DNA of 64,000 nucleotides from Vombatus ursinus (Eukaryota; Chordata; Mammalia; Diprotodontia; Vombatidae): assembly GCF_900497805.2 (NCBI RefSeq), contig NW_020954548.1:11883984-11947983 (forward strand). Direction: 5' to 3'. Within the stretch, counting starts at the first letter, position 1, and every line of letters begins with the position of its first letter. Below the pieces are notes generated by a model. It saw only the letters and a program-made list of their open reading frames with translations. It did no database searches and had not been told where the DNA came from. The position numbers and the translations under genes are program-made. This document shows positions 31,825 to 42,774 of this stretch, piece after piece.

Positions 31825-32030
31825 GGCTGGAATAAAGGGCAAGACTTCAGCTGGGCCTGGAATGATGGACAGAACATAAATAGAGGGAAAGAAGGCATTT
31901 CAGAAAGAATGAACAACGTGTAAAAAGCACAAAGGAAGAAGAGACCACAGTATGTAAGGAGAAGAATAAGGAAAAGAGCCTGAAGACAGAGAGATAAGAC
32001 ATTGTCACACTGGGAAGCTCTGTATTTTAG
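31825..32030 (-). mobile_element. L2 fragment, antisense
   Basis: gacttcagctgggcctggaa, aggcatttcagaaagaatga, gtaaaaagcacaaaggaaga, aaaagagcctgaagacagag follow the antisense L2 'gagcattccagg ... tgcaaaggc' block. Confidence 0.55.
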
Positions 32031-32031
32031 G

Positions 32032-32285
32032 ATAGCTAGGTAGTGCAGTGGAAGCAGCAGATTTGGAATCAGTATGACTCCTTCCTAATTTACTGTGTAA
32101 CCTTGGACAAATTACTTCTCTTCACCCAAGCTCAATTTCCCCACCCAAAAAATGAGGCTAATGATACCACCCATCTCACAGGCTTTTGTGTGAGGACCAA
32201 ACCAAACAAGATAATATAAGTAAAGTGCTTTACAAAACTGAACATATTATATGTGTCTGCTATCATTATTATTATTTATTTCAAC
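32032..32285 (+). mobile_element. MIR, near full length
   Basis: ggtagtgcagtggaagcagc, ctgtgtaaccttggacaaat, aatgaggctaatgataccac, gtaaagtgctttacaaaact. Confidence 0.75.
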
Positions 32286-32439
32286 ATTTAGCTTTTTAAA
32301 ACGAACACTAACAAAAGATCGCTATTTCTCTGTTGCTTTCAATGTGTGCACATGGCTAACATCTCTCTTCAAACTTCAAGATACTGCATTTGAACTCTAT
32401 GCACATGTTAACAACAAAGTGATTTTATGATATCATAGG

Positions 32440-32735
32440 GAGAAGAGTAGCATAGTTAATAGAGTGTATGCCTCGGAGCCAGAGAAACTTGGGTTCGAGT
32501 TCCACCAATGACACATACTAGTCATGTGACCTTGGGCAATTCACTAACCTTCACCATGCTCTAGACAACTTACTAAGATTATGAGTAACAGAAAAAATGC
32601 AGACCTGAGGAGGGGGTGAGGAGGGGAAGAGGGGGAGAGGGGAGAGGGGAGAGGGGAGAGAATTTCCTCTTCTGGGAGTTTCCTACACCAAGGAAATCAT
32701 ATATCCAGTCCCTACTCCTATTCCAGGCCATTTGC
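32440..32735 (+). mobile_element. CORE-SINE (THER-type) carrying a minisatellite
   Basis: agtagcatagttaatagagt head, catgtgaccttgggcaattc CORE, ttactaagattatgagtaac, then after the GGGGA array gggagtttcctacaccaagg and aaatcatatatccagtcc. Same family as 22918-23165. Confidence 0.7.
32608..32662. repeat. G/A-rich minisatellite, (GGGGAGA)n-like
   Basis: Purine-only run with repeated gaggggagag units inside the SINE, where related copies have a short gtagagggag stretch. Strand-asymmetric and G-rich. Confidence 0.9.
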
Positions 32736-32739
32736 ACAA

Positions 32740-33180
32740 CACCCCACAAACAGATCAGTGCCTACACAAGATGATGAAGCACTATCACATATTGGGGTTT
32801 ACTGGGCCCTACCAAAGAAGCTTAAATTTAAATCACTATGGAATATCAGGAAATAAAGGAAGTGAATGTTTCCCAGTGTATATAGCTCACAATCAAAAAT
32901 CAGAACTATAAACTAAGAAGACCTAGAAATATCCAAAAGAGCAAGAAAGCCATTGTGAATTTGGCACAGTTTAAGTAATTGTTGGTTATTCCTAGCTGGT
33001 TGGTTCGTCATTCTCTTCTTCATAATTCTAGGCTATCCTTGTTCTAACAGCTGATTGTATTATGTTCTTGGTAGTTACTATCTTACATGAAAATGATTCA
33101 AGAATAAGACACTATGTACCTTGCTACAAAATTAAACTAAATCAATTAATGACTTATTCAACCATGCTATGTGTGCCAGT
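32740..33180. other. No gene or recognised repeat
   Basis: Unique-looking AT-rich DNA. Confidence 0.35.
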
Positions 33181-33184
33181 GAAT

Positions 33185-33860
33185 CATAGAAACTTTTAGA
33201 GTGGGAACACCACTGAGACATCATAAGTCTTCTAGTCCAACTCTTTTCTGAACAGCAATCCCCTTCACAACATCCACAAATAGTAGTTATCAAGCCTTTA
33301 TTTAAAGACATCCAATGATAAGGAACTCTACTTCAAACCCGAAGCAATTCATTCTTCTTGGGATGTCTCTCGTTGTTAGAAAGTTGTATTTTCCTTTCAT
33401 ATTTAGTCAAAATCTGCCTCTGTGTAACCTGTACATATCACCTTCCTCATGGTCCTTGGCACAGAACAAAACAAATATAATCCTTCTTCCATATGATGGC
33501 CCTTCCAGCATTTCAAGGTAACTATCAATTCCTTCCCAAATCTCTTCTGCATGATGAAGTCCTTGATCCCTGTAATCCTTCTGTGTCTGGCATAATTTCA
33601 AGATCTCCTTCCCATTCTGGTTCATCCTATACTATACTCTTGTTTGTCGATTTTTTCCTAAAATATGGATCCTAGAATTTGGGAAAAACAAGTTCCAAGT
33701 GTCATCTGACCCACATAGAGTACAGTGGGGACTACTATCTCCATTGTTCTGGACACTACAATTCCATTTATGCAGCCTATGACATTATTTTAGCCATCAT
33801 GTCATACTGAGTTTGCACTCTATTAAATACCCCAGGTTTGTTTGTTTTTTTTTAAACAAC
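33185..33860 (-). mobile_element. L3/CR1 3' region
   Basis: Antisense order: cttctagtccaactcttttc, caagcctttatttaaagaca, gataaggaactctacttcaa, gttgttagaaagttgtattt, gatggcccttccagcatttc, atgatgaagtccttgatccc. This matches the antisense CR1/L3 block (agtccaac ... agcctctgcttgaagac ... ggaactcactacc ... gttaggaagtt). Three 60-72 codon frames here are repeat noise. Confidence 0.8.
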
Positions 33861-33864
33861 TTTT

Positions 33865-34490
33865 CACCTTGTACTCATGCAGTTGATTTTTTTTAATGCA
33901 AGTACAGAAATTTACATTTACTCCTTTTCATTACGAATTTTAGTAGATTCAGTCCATTATTTTAGTGTTTTGGAAGAGTTTTAATTCCACTCATCCAATG
34001 TGTAAAGTATTCTACCCAGATATGTGTTGTACACGAATCTGATCAATGTAAAATCCATGGCTTCATTTAAGTCACAGATAAAAATAAAGTCTCCCTTCAG
34101 GTAGACTTCAATGCTTTAATCATTACTTGGAAAAAAAGGGAAGAGAGGTGAGGGAAGTGGTAGGACCAGCTCCAAATCCAATAATCATTGAGTTTGTACA
34201 TTTCTACCTTGCAAATAAGGATTTTATTACAGACTTTTGCCTAATGTGCTCTGGAAATTCAAGCACACTGATCAACCAACCTAGTAACCATAACAACAAA
34301 ATGAAATGAGTAACATGTGACTGGACATAGTAGAGAAGAACTCATGTTGGCGTAGTGATCACTTCCTTATTTTCTAAATACTCACAAAACAGTAACTATC
34401 CCTTTAATAAAATGTCTTGGATCTTTCTGGAAGTCAAAATCAAACCCACCAACTTAGAATATGAAGAATCTACAGCCATTTCCAGACACC
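33865..34490. other. No gene; AT-rich
   Basis: May include further decayed L3. No frame of note. Confidence 0.35.
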
Positions 34491-34494
34491 AAAT

Positions 34495-34680
34495 CATAAA
34501 ATCTATGAGCTGGAAGGCAGCTAAGTAGCCATCTACTCCAACCAATGTCAGAACAAGATTTTTTTCTATAATATCCCCAGAAGTGGCCATGTGGTTTCTC
34601 CTCAGAAATCTATGCTGGTAGTACATTCTACATTGGTATAACTTGGATTCTTGGGAAGTCTTTTCTGAAGCCTAGACTAT
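34495..34680 (-). mobile_element. L3/CR1 fragment
   Basis: atctatgagctggaaggcag, ctactccaaccaatgtcaga, tggattcttgggaagtcttt. Confidence 0.6.
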
Positions 34681-34969
34681 ATAAGTCATTAGACAGTAAC
34701 TGTATTAAAAGGCCAAGACATCAGAATCTGTTTTATAGACTTCTTGCACTGACAGCCATCTTCCAGTTAATGGACTAGTTCTAAGAGTCATAAAATACGA
34801 TACAGACTTGATATTATCAAAATATGAAGATATTAGTATTATAGAAATATCAAGATATTGACATAAGGATATGTTGCTATCCATATATCAGTTATTTATA
34901 TGTTATTATCTATCAAGAGCTAACCAAAATCTTCCAGCAAATACATTGTGAGGGAAAGATCACTGGACC

Positions 34970-35222
34970 TGTAGTTAGAAGATGAGAACTTAGAGAGGCC
35001 TCCCAGCGTAAGGGAAAGAGCATTAGACTAGGAATCAGAAGAACTCTTGATTCCAATTTCATCTCTAATATGTGCTGTGTAATCCTGGGCAAGTTACTTA
35101 GCATCTCTGAATCCAGGCCTCCTCCTCTGCAAAGTGGGGATATAGCACCCCATTCACAGGGTTGTTAACATCAACTGGCATAAAGGACATAAAGCGGTAC
35201 ATAAACCTTGATGATAATGATA
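34970..35222 (+). mobile_element. MIR, near full length
   Basis: gggaaagagcattagactag, gtgtaatcctgggcaagtta, gcaaagtggggatatagcac, cattcacagggttgttaaca. Confidence 0.75.
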
Positions 35223-35223
35223 G

Positions 35224-35239
35224 TGATGATGATGATGAT
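35224..35239. repeat. (GAT)n microsatellite
   Basis: About five GAT units directly after the MIR tail. Confidence 0.9.
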
Positions 35240-35374
35240 CTTTGAACCAATGAGGATAACGATGGTCACCCTCTCAATTACTTTTTGGCCGGTAGAGGGT
35301 GAGTTAATAGCAGATATTAGTATCTATTATGCATGAAACACCATTCTGTCTTCTGCCAGTCAATGCTGCTTTCA

Positions 35375-35570
35375 ATCATAGTCATAAGATTTAAAAGATG
35401 AAAGAGACATTAGGGATCAGCCAGTCAAAACTTCTAACAAGATGGGAAAATGAGACCCAGAGAATTTAACTTGCACAAGGTCACACAAATAGTTAAATAG
35501 CAGTACTGAAATACTATGTCAGTCTTCTGACTGACTCCCAGGGTCCAGTGCTCTTTCCACTAAATATTTC
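35375..35570 (-). mobile_element. MIR3-like SINE
   Basis: gatgaaagagacattaggga, aaatgagacccagagaattt, gcacaaggtcacacaaatag, gggtccagtgctctttccac. Confidence 0.7.
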
Positions 35571-35884
35571 CTCATTGTAAATTTCAGTGTTACTGTTATA
35601 TCAAAAGTTGTAGGAAAATCAGTGAATAGAAGTTGTGCTGATAGAATGTCAAATGCATGAGATTTTATTACAATCTTTTTCATGTAGCTTGCAGAAACCT
35701 GTTATTGGACCAATCTTGAAACACTGTAATTTGACACACGAGCTAGGTTCACTTGCATTTCACAGCCCTTATTACACCAAACAACATGGATCTGTTTTCT
35801 GGAAAAAGAAGAATAAAATCGGTAAGGATTTCTCATAATGGAAAGAGATACCCCTTATTTTATCCCATTTGGAAAATATACCCA

Positions 35885-36075
35885 ATTATAAAGAATCACA
35901 CAGTAGAAATGGAACAGACCTTAGAAATCATCCAGTGTAACCAACCCTCTCATTTTACTGATAAGAAAACAAGGGTAGAGAGATTAAATTAATTGTCTAA
36001 GGTCACATAGCTTATTATTAACTACTGGGAGGATTAGAAAGAATCACAATCTCCTGGTCCACAGTCTAGTGGTCA
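35885..36075 (-). mobile_element. MIR3-like SINE
   Basis: agaaatggaacagaccttag, caaccctctcattttactga, ctaaggtcacatagcttatt. Confidence 0.7.
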
Positions 36076-36154
36076 TGTTGGATATATAGAGGTGAAGAAA
36101 TAATCATTTTAAGACCAATATGAAGAAAAATCATTAGAAAATAAGATACTTCAA

Positions 36155-36485
36155 AGATCAATGTAACAAGCATTTATTAAGTACCTATAATGTGCCAGGC
36201 ACTCTGCTAGGTATACAAATAAAAATTAAGCAATCCCTGACTTCAAAGTGCTCACATTCTATTGAGGGAGACAATATATACAGATATAAATATATACTAT
36301 ATATTCAAGCAAATTGAATGGGGGGTGGGAAGGCACTCAATGTTGGAGTTCAGAGAAAACATCATGTAAGAAGTGGCATTTAAGCTAACCTTTGATGGAA
36401 ACTTAGAATCCAAAGAGATAGAGTTGATCTGAGAGTATTCCTGGCTTAGCGGTTAACCTGTGTAAAAGCACAGAAATGAGACATA
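36155..36485 (-). mobile_element. L2 3' region, antisense
   Basis: aacaagcatttattaagtac, ctataatgtgccaggcactc, catcatgtaagaagtggcat, gctaacctttgatggaaact, aaaagcacagaaatgagaca. Confidence 0.75.
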
Positions 36486-36489
36486 AAGA

Positions 36490-37385
36490 GTGGAAGGGAC
36501 TATTGTCAACTTTAGGGAAAAGTAACCGGAGAGTGTCCCTTTTGTTTTTTCATTTTTTAATTAAAAAGTTCTTAAAATTGTCTTTTAATTTTTTTCCCCA
36601 AACACAAAATGTTCTGCCAGAAAAATAAAACTGCTTGAAGGAAATCTGAGAAGACTCAAGATTTTGCTATGTATACATCACTTCCCATTAAGTTTTCAGG
36701 CTTCATAATCATTTTTATAATTTTTGTTAATAGAAGTTTCCAAGAATTGAGGGAACAGAATGAGTGGAAGGTTCTCCCCACCCCCTTCACTCCTCATCCA
36801 CACTCCATCCTACTGGTCTCCACTTTCTTCCCCCCTAGCCCACAATAGTCCCAAGGCTATAACTCATGCTAAGAATGTCAAACACTTGCACCATACACCA
36901 TATACCATACTAATGATGTTTAAGTCATTGGGCTCTTTCACTGCTATCTAAGGTCATCCCATCAAGTCTGTCTTCATTCTTTCCTCTTCTTTGCTGTCAT
37001 TCTGACTGGTAATGGACCTCCAATCCTCCAATTTCTAAATAATTAGGGAATCACGAGTCACTCTAAATCTGTGACAGGATAATAAGCGCAGGCCCTAACT
37101 GGGAGAAGAGGTGGGCTCCCGGCCAATGTTTCTAGAGGCAAGCACTATTTATCGGGTTCTGTATAGACACAAGAGGAGCTCAGTGCACAATGCAATGTCA
37201 CCCACAGACAACAAAATCAGAGGCGTATAAACTGTTCCAGACTTGTCACTAGGAAGCAGCAATTTCTTTAATTAGTAAATCTTCAAACTTCTTATGTCTC
37301 CTAGGAGACAGTTATGCAATCAAGATAATGGTCTTAAAAGAGAAAAAAAAAAAGAGGCAAGATAGGCAATGGCCCCTTCATTTTT
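36490..37385. other. Non-repeat DNA with a 16-bp palindrome; candidate conserved element 37.0-37.34 kb
   Basis: The left half is AT-rich; the right half (37000-37340) is of balanced composition and matches no repeat I know. It carries TGTCTCCTAGGAGACA at 37295-37310 and a TAATTA core in ctttaattagtaaat just upstream. Confidence 0.4.
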
Positions 37386-37389
37386 CCTC

Positions 37390-37880
37390 TCCCCACCATG
37401 AAAGGGCATATGACATAGTGGATAAAGGACTATCTTTGAAACCAGGAAAAGTTGAATTCAAGTCTGCTCTTAACACATACTAACTGTGTGATCCTAGTCA
37501 AGTCACTTTAACTTCTCAGTGTTCTAATAAAGTAATATTAAAAGTTGAAGTGTTGTTCAGTTGTTTTTCAGTCCTGTCCAACTCTCCATGACCCTATTTG
37601 GGATTTTCTTGGCAAACATACTGGAGTGATATGCCATTTTCTTCTCCAGGTCATTTTACAGATGAAGAAACTGAGGCAAACAGGGTTAAGTCACTTACCC
37701 AGGTAATACAGCTAGTAAGTGTCTGAGGCCAGATTTGAACTCAGGAAGATGAGTCTTCCTGACTCCAGGCCTGGCACTTTATCCACTGAGCTGCCCAGCT
37801 GCCCTTAATAGTTGAAGAGAAGGTGCCAGCTTTGAATTGGTAGAGGAAGTTTCAAATGAAATAAAAATTCATCCCCAGCA
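37390..37880 (+). mobile_element. CORE-SINE (THER-type) split by a MAR1
   Basis: Left piece 37390-37550: gacatagtggataaaggact, aactgtgtgatcctagtcaa, ttctcagtgttctaataaag. Right piece 37810-37880: agaaggtgccagctttgaat, tggtagaggaagtttc. The two join in the order of the family; MAR1 lies between. Confidence 0.75.
37551..37809 (-). mobile_element. MAR1-type CORE-SINE, full length, with 8-bp TSD
   Basis: tgttgttcagttgtttttca tail end, gattttcttggcaaacatac, cagatgaagaaactgaggca, ttgaactcaggaagatgagt, and head to gagctgcccagctgccctta. agttgaag at 37543-37550 and 37810-37817 is the TSD. Confidence 0.9.
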
Positions 37881-38107
37881 TGCTGCTATCTCTGCCCTCA
37901 GCTGTCACACTTCTAATACTGAAAACCAGTCTACGTATGTTTGCACCACCACCTTCTCATAACATGAATACAGCACCTCCTGCTTCCGTTTGCTGGTGAC
38001 TGTAGCTAGTTTCGGTGGTGGCATGAATCCGACTTATTAATAAGTCATTCATTCCAAAATCATCAGAAGCAGTGTGTTTATGCAAACTAGGAACAAAGCA
38101 TTCCCAG

Positions 38108-38156
38108 GGCACAATGTCTTGAACATAGCAAGCATTTAATAAACATTTGTTGAGTT
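38108..38156 (+). mobile_element. L2-type 3' tail
   Basis: tgaacatagcaagcatttaa then taaacatttgttgagttg. Confidence 0.6.
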
Positions 38157-38179
38157 GACCTGTTGTAAGGAGACAAACG

Positions 38180-38370
38180 TGTGCAGTCATGGAACACACT
38201 TCCTCCCCACCTCCACACCTCTTAGAATCCCTAACTTTCTTCAAGATACACCTCAAGTGATACCTCCTACAGTAAAGGCCTTTCCTGATAATCACAGTTG
38301 TTAGTGCCCTCACCTTCCAGAAATTTCTTTGTATAATGGGGTATTTATTTATCTGGGTACATGTTGCACC
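38180..38370 (+). mobile_element. L2 fragment
   Basis: ttagaatccctaactttctt, cacctcaagtgatacctcct, aggcctttcctgataatcac, gtatttatttatctgggtac. The 118-codon minus frame over 37957-38313 is antisense to this and unsupported. Confidence 0.6.
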
Positions 38371-38399
38371 CCCTTTTTCCTAGCAAAACAAACTCTTAC

Positions 38400-38650
38400 T
38401 TCAATTTGTTGAGATGAAATAAATTTTAAGGAGCCTGCAAAAAGGGATGAGATACAGTTCTACCCTTCTAGGAGTTACCAGCTTGACTGAGAAAGTAGGA
38501 CACCCACAAGAAGAAATGAACAGTTGTACAAGATTGCATCCTCTAAGGGCCAAAGAGGTAGTAACAGTAATAGAAATCACAGGAGGTTCATGAAGGGCAG
38601 GGGGACAATCAGAGGATGGGAGATGAGTGGAATTTCAAAAAAAAAGTTGA
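38400..38650 (-). mobile_element. L2 fragment, antisense
   Basis: acagttctacccttctagga, gttaccagcttgactgagaa, gaggttcatgaagggcaggg. Confidence 0.5.
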
Positions 38651-38654
38651 GTTT

Positions 38655-39181
38655 ATAGAAGAGGAAAGAGGCTATATTACACAATGTTCTTTGCATATGG
38701 AGATGGAGATAAGGATGGAACCTATCGTTTCATCAAGATTGGGAACTTCCAAATAAAGAGACTCCCTTGGACAATGCAGACTGGCACATTACCTGTGACT
38801 TGTAATTTTGGAGAGTTGACTACAGCACTGAGGTGTTGGATTTAAGCCCCTTTAAGAGGTAGAAAAGCCAACACCACAAAAAAAAAGATGATGATGATAA
38901 TAAAACAGAATATCATTCCAATCTGATGCTTCATTAGTTGAATGAGTTTATTGGTTTTCTTCTACCTACGCTTGCCAAACCTAAGCTATTGATATATCAA
39001 GGAATTTGGGAAACTTAGCTGTTAAAACAGAGCCCACTGCCACCAATGACATCTGAGAAGACACCCACTTCTCTCATTGGAAACTTCTTCTAGATAGCAT
39101 ATAAAAACAAGAAGAGCCCAGACCATTGTCCTGCCCTTAAGTTAGAGTTTCTTAAGTTGGCCCTCATGCTGTTAGTAATTT
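38655..39181. other. No gene or recognised repeat
   Basis: Unique-looking; includes a short gat-rich run near 38888-38900. Confidence 0.35.
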
Positions 39182-39194
39182 GAAAGTGAAGAAA

Positions 39195-39750
39195 GGGGAA
39201 ATTGAGGGGATGTCCATCAATTGGGGAATGGCTGAACAAGTTGTAGAATACTTTCGTGCTATAAGAAATGATGATTAGGATGATTTTAGGAATACTTGAA
39301 AAGATTACATGAACTGATAGAGTGAATTGAGCAGAACCAAGGGAACATCATACACAATAGCAGCAATATTGTGCGATAATCAACTGTGAATGACTTGGCT
39401 ATACTCAGCAATACAATAATCCAAGACAATCCCAAAGGACTCATGATGAAAAATGCTTTCCACCTCCAGAGAAAGAACCGATGGAGTCTGAATGCTGATT
39501 GAAGAAGAGCATTTTTCACTTTATTTTTTTACGGGCTTTTTTTTTTTTGCCTGTGTTTTCTTTCACAGCATGGCTAATGTGGAAATGTTTTGCATGATTG
39601 CATACGTATAACCTATATCAAATTTCTTACAATCACAGGGCAGAAGGGAGTAAGGGAGGGAGAGAATTTAGAACACAAAATTTTAAAAACAAATGTTAAA
39701 AATTGTTTTTACATGTAATTGGGAAAAATGAATTATTCAAAAAAAATAAA
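39195..39750 (+). mobile_element. 5'-truncated L1 (L1-F) with 13-bp TSD
   Basis: ORF2 C-terminal and 3'-UTR sequence like L1-C: gatgtccatcaattggggaa, ttgagcagaaccaagggaac, acctccagagaaagaaccga, gataacctatatcaaattt-like 3' UTR and A-rich end. gaaagtgaagaaa occurs at 39182-39194 and 39751-39763. Confidence 0.93.
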
Positions 39751-39764
39751 GAAAGTGAAGAAAT

Positions 39765-41380
39765 CAAGGAAACCATATAAGATCTCTTTGCCTCAGAACA
39801 AGAAGGCGCTCTATGGAGTCTAGTTACCTAGGTATCTTTCACTTTGTATTTGTACTTCGGATTCCCCTGTGCTGTGTGTCCCCCTGGGAAAGCCTTGTGC
39901 ATTTTAGCTGTCTGAGGTCTAAAGACAAGAGTACATCTAAAAGCTAGTTAGTAATGTCTTTTTTTTTTACAAGGACAGTGATAGCTGTATCCTTGACAAC
40001 ACCTTCTGAACCTCTCTCCATTCTCTTGGGAGTAGTTATTTGAGATATCTTGAGACCTTGAGAGTCAGCAGTCTTGGGACCCTGGCATTTCTAATAGGCT
40101 ACTTGCTTATAAAAGATATAATAGCAAAAGGTGATCAAGATAAAAACCTCCTGTAAATATAGCCCTTTGATCTTTCATTTTGTAGTCCAATATCCTTCCT
40201 ATAAACCCACTATAAATACAATGAAATTATTTTTATTTATTGTTTATTTAATTTAAAGCTGAAGGTCATTTAATTGAGTCACTCTTCTTTTACAAATGGG
40301 GATTCTGAATTTAGCATTGCTCCATCACTTAATAAACTGAAATTACTCCATCTGTCTGACCCCATATTTCCCCACACATATTATTCTAGAGCTTCAATAT
40401 GTGACCTCTAAGGTCCCTTTCAGTACTAAAGATTTGTGATTTTAATTAGAGGAAATTACTCACCCAAGGTCACACATTTCCTTAATGGTTAGAGCCAGAA
40501 ATAGACACAAGGCCTCCAGACTCCTGTGTTTTCTTTTAAAATAGCATTTTCTTTTGTTTGTCTATAAGGCTATGTGCTTTGTATAGGTTGATAGATACAA
40601 AAGCAGAGACAGCAGGAAAGAGGGAAGAAAAGGAGTCAGTTTGATCTCTAAAAATTGATGAGCTCATGGCTTGACAAAGAGCAGATCCCTGCATGCTGAG
40701 CTACTGGGAGCTTTCCTTCAGTAAACATTGAAGCTATGGAATGGCATTGGATTTTGGTTCCTTCTTCTTAGTTAGCAAGCTAATCACAACAGGAATCCAT
40801 ACCTAAGCCAAGTTGTAATAATGAAGGGCTGCAAAAAGGGCAGCTGATGTTATATCCAGCCAATAATAGCTACCAGCCCATCCCCTAGTCATTATTTAGC
40901 TTCAGACTCTATGCCCAGACTCTATACCTTCTGCTAAAAAAATAAAAAATTCTCATTAATTTGAAAAACTTCAAAGCCAGCTATGGAACACTTCCTATAC
41001 TCTACTCTATACCTATGTTATAATTTCTTTCTCTGCCATTGTATGACTCATGGTAAGGACTAAAATCTCAGGCCTGGAAGCCAGAGTGCACATCTCCCTC
41101 CAACACTGCAGAACCAGGACTTCTTTCTCCAAACTCTACCTGCTATCCATCCTTATTCCACCACCATCCCATCCCAGAGAGAGCTAGGGAGTGGTGTGTC
41201 ACAACCAAGATAAAAATTATTCTGGCCACTACTGAGATTGTATATTTGAACTTCGTTTTGGGGTTAAGGAATAGAAAAATATTCCTGATTCCATTAAATG
41301 AAGATGAAGCAATAGCTAACAATTTGATGAAGTCAGTTAAAGAGAAAGGGAAAAAAGAATCCCAGAGACTTGGTTCCTCT
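39765..41380. other. Mostly non-repeat DNA, no gene
   Basis: A MIR3-like antisense trace lies near 40385-40530 (tgacctctaaggtccctttc; caaggtcacacatttcctta). Otherwise no family or coding signal. Confidence 0.4.
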
Positions 41381-41384
41381 CAGA

Positions 41385-41475
41385 ATCACAGTACTTTAGA
41401 TTTAGAAGGGACCTCAGAGGTCACATTATTCAGTTTTTACCAGAAACATAAATGTCTATCGCAACTACTTAAGAA
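41385..41475 (-). mobile_element. MIR3/L3-type fragment
   Basis: cacagtactttagatttaga then agggacctcagaggtcacat. Confidence 0.6.
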
Positions 41476-41494
41476 TCGATAAGCTTAACAATAA

Positions 41495-42000
41495 TAATAA
41501 TAAGCTCATCTTTATATGGTGCTTTATATTTTCAAAGGCATTTTCTTCACAGTAATCCTATGTGGTAAACTGTGCAAGTTTTATTACCCTTCCCCCATTT
41601 TGTAAAATGGGTAAACTGGGACTCAGAAGCAGGTAGGTGGTTCAGTGGATAGGGCCTGGAGTGAGGAAGACTCATCTTTCATGAGTTCAAATCTGGCCTC
41701 AGACACTGATTAGCTGTGTGACCACGGGCAAGTTACTTAACCATATCTGCCTCAATTTCCTCATCTGTAAAATGAGCTAGAAATGGCAAACCATTCCAAG
41801 TATCTTTGCCAAGAAACTGCCTCCAAAAAAAATGAGGTCATGCAAAGTCAGATATGACTGAGCAACAACAAAACTAGAACTCATGGTAAGCTGTTTGCCC
41901 ACGGTCTCACAGCTAATACGTGGGAGAACTGAAGCTTGAAGCTGGATCACCTGACTCCCAGTCCAGGAACCTTTATGTGTAAAGCAGCCCCACGTAGTGG
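41495..42000 (-). mobile_element. MIR split by a MAR1
   Basis: Left piece to about 41625 (ataagctcatctttatatgg, cagtaatcctatgtggtaaa, tgtaaaatgggtaaactggg) and right piece from 41871 (cacggtctcacagctaatac, gacgtc-free head ctgactcccagtccagg) are consecutive antisense MIR. Confidence 0.75.
41626..41870 (+). mobile_element. MAR1-type CORE-SINE, full length, inside MIR
   Basis: gcaggtaggtggttcagtgg, tgtgaccacgggcaagttac, tcatctgtaaaatgagctag, ggtcatgcaaagtcagatat. The 13-bp TSD (aaactgggactca at 41613-41625, aaactagaactca at 41871-41883) has two differences. Confidence 0.9.
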
Positions 42001-42004
42001 GAAT

Positions 42005-42125
42005 TATTAGATTGTAAGCTCCTTGAGGGCAGGGACTGTCTTTTGCCTCTTTTTGTATCCCCAGCCCTTATCACAGTGCCTGGCACATAGTAGGCACTTA
42101 ATAAATATGTATTGACTGATTAGAG
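42005..42125 (+). mobile_element. L2 3' end, well preserved
   Basis: agattgtaagctccttgagg, gcagggactgtcttttgcct, gtgcctggcacatagtaggc, acttaataaatatgtattga. Confidence 0.85.
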
Positions 42126-42319
42126 AATTCAAACAAAGCATGGTTGAAGAATTCAAAATTTTAGTTAATTAAATGTTCTTGTTAGTAAACTTATCATCCA
42201 TGGATTACCTTTTTTTAAAGAAAGAATAAGAATACAATTAAAAAATCACTTTAAAATAAAACTCTATAGGATATTCACAAGTTTTCCTTTTCATTCAGGC
42301 ATAATAAAGTCTACACCAT

Positions 42320-42725
42320 ATTCTTTACTTCATTACTAGTTGGTCCCCAACCTTATCTGACCTGGCCTGTCTCTGTACTTTTCCTCATAGCATCTCCCAT
42401 GCCTGGCACAGATTTTTCTTCCCTGTCAGAGATCTCTGCCTATTCCTATCCTTTCCTTTGAAAACCCAGCTCAAGTAACAACTCCTTCTTGAAGTCTTCC
42501 AGGATTCTCCCCCCCCCCCTCCACTAGATGTTCTCTCTTCTTCCTTGGGTCTTGAGGATCATGCAGTTTGACCTCTTGTGTGGAATGAATCATTCAACAA
42601 CTTGTAATTTGGTGATTTCTCAGAATATCTTCCATTCACAGCTCCTTGAGGGAAGGGGCTGCCATTTTTCATCGTTGCTTTTCCAGCATTTCCAGTGCTT
42701 CATTGATTGCATTTTTACTACAACA
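42320..42725 (+). mobile_element. L2 fragment
   Basis: aaccttatctgacctggcct, gaaaacccagctcaagtaac, cttcttgaagtcttccagga, ttcacagctccttgagggaa. A run of ten C lies near 42509-42518. Frames of 60-80 codons in both strands are repeat noise. Confidence 0.65.
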
Positions 42726-42774
42726 ATGTAATCCCTAAGAATTATAGCTTCTTTGTCCCAAAGAAAGGTAAAGA

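Noticed and set aside
31576-31923. 115-codon plus-strand frame
   Set aside because: It crosses a MIR3 end, a short CORE-SINE and an L2 fragment, so it is a chance frame over three repeats.
36535-36620. Possible retroviral or LTR sequence in a T-rich stretch
   Set aside because: No paired ends, primer site or polyadenylation layout; it reads as AT-rich unique or decayed L1 3'-UTR sequence.
37957-38313. 118-codon minus-strand open frame
   Set aside because: About half of it is antisense to L2 fragments and it has no recognised motif or splice context.
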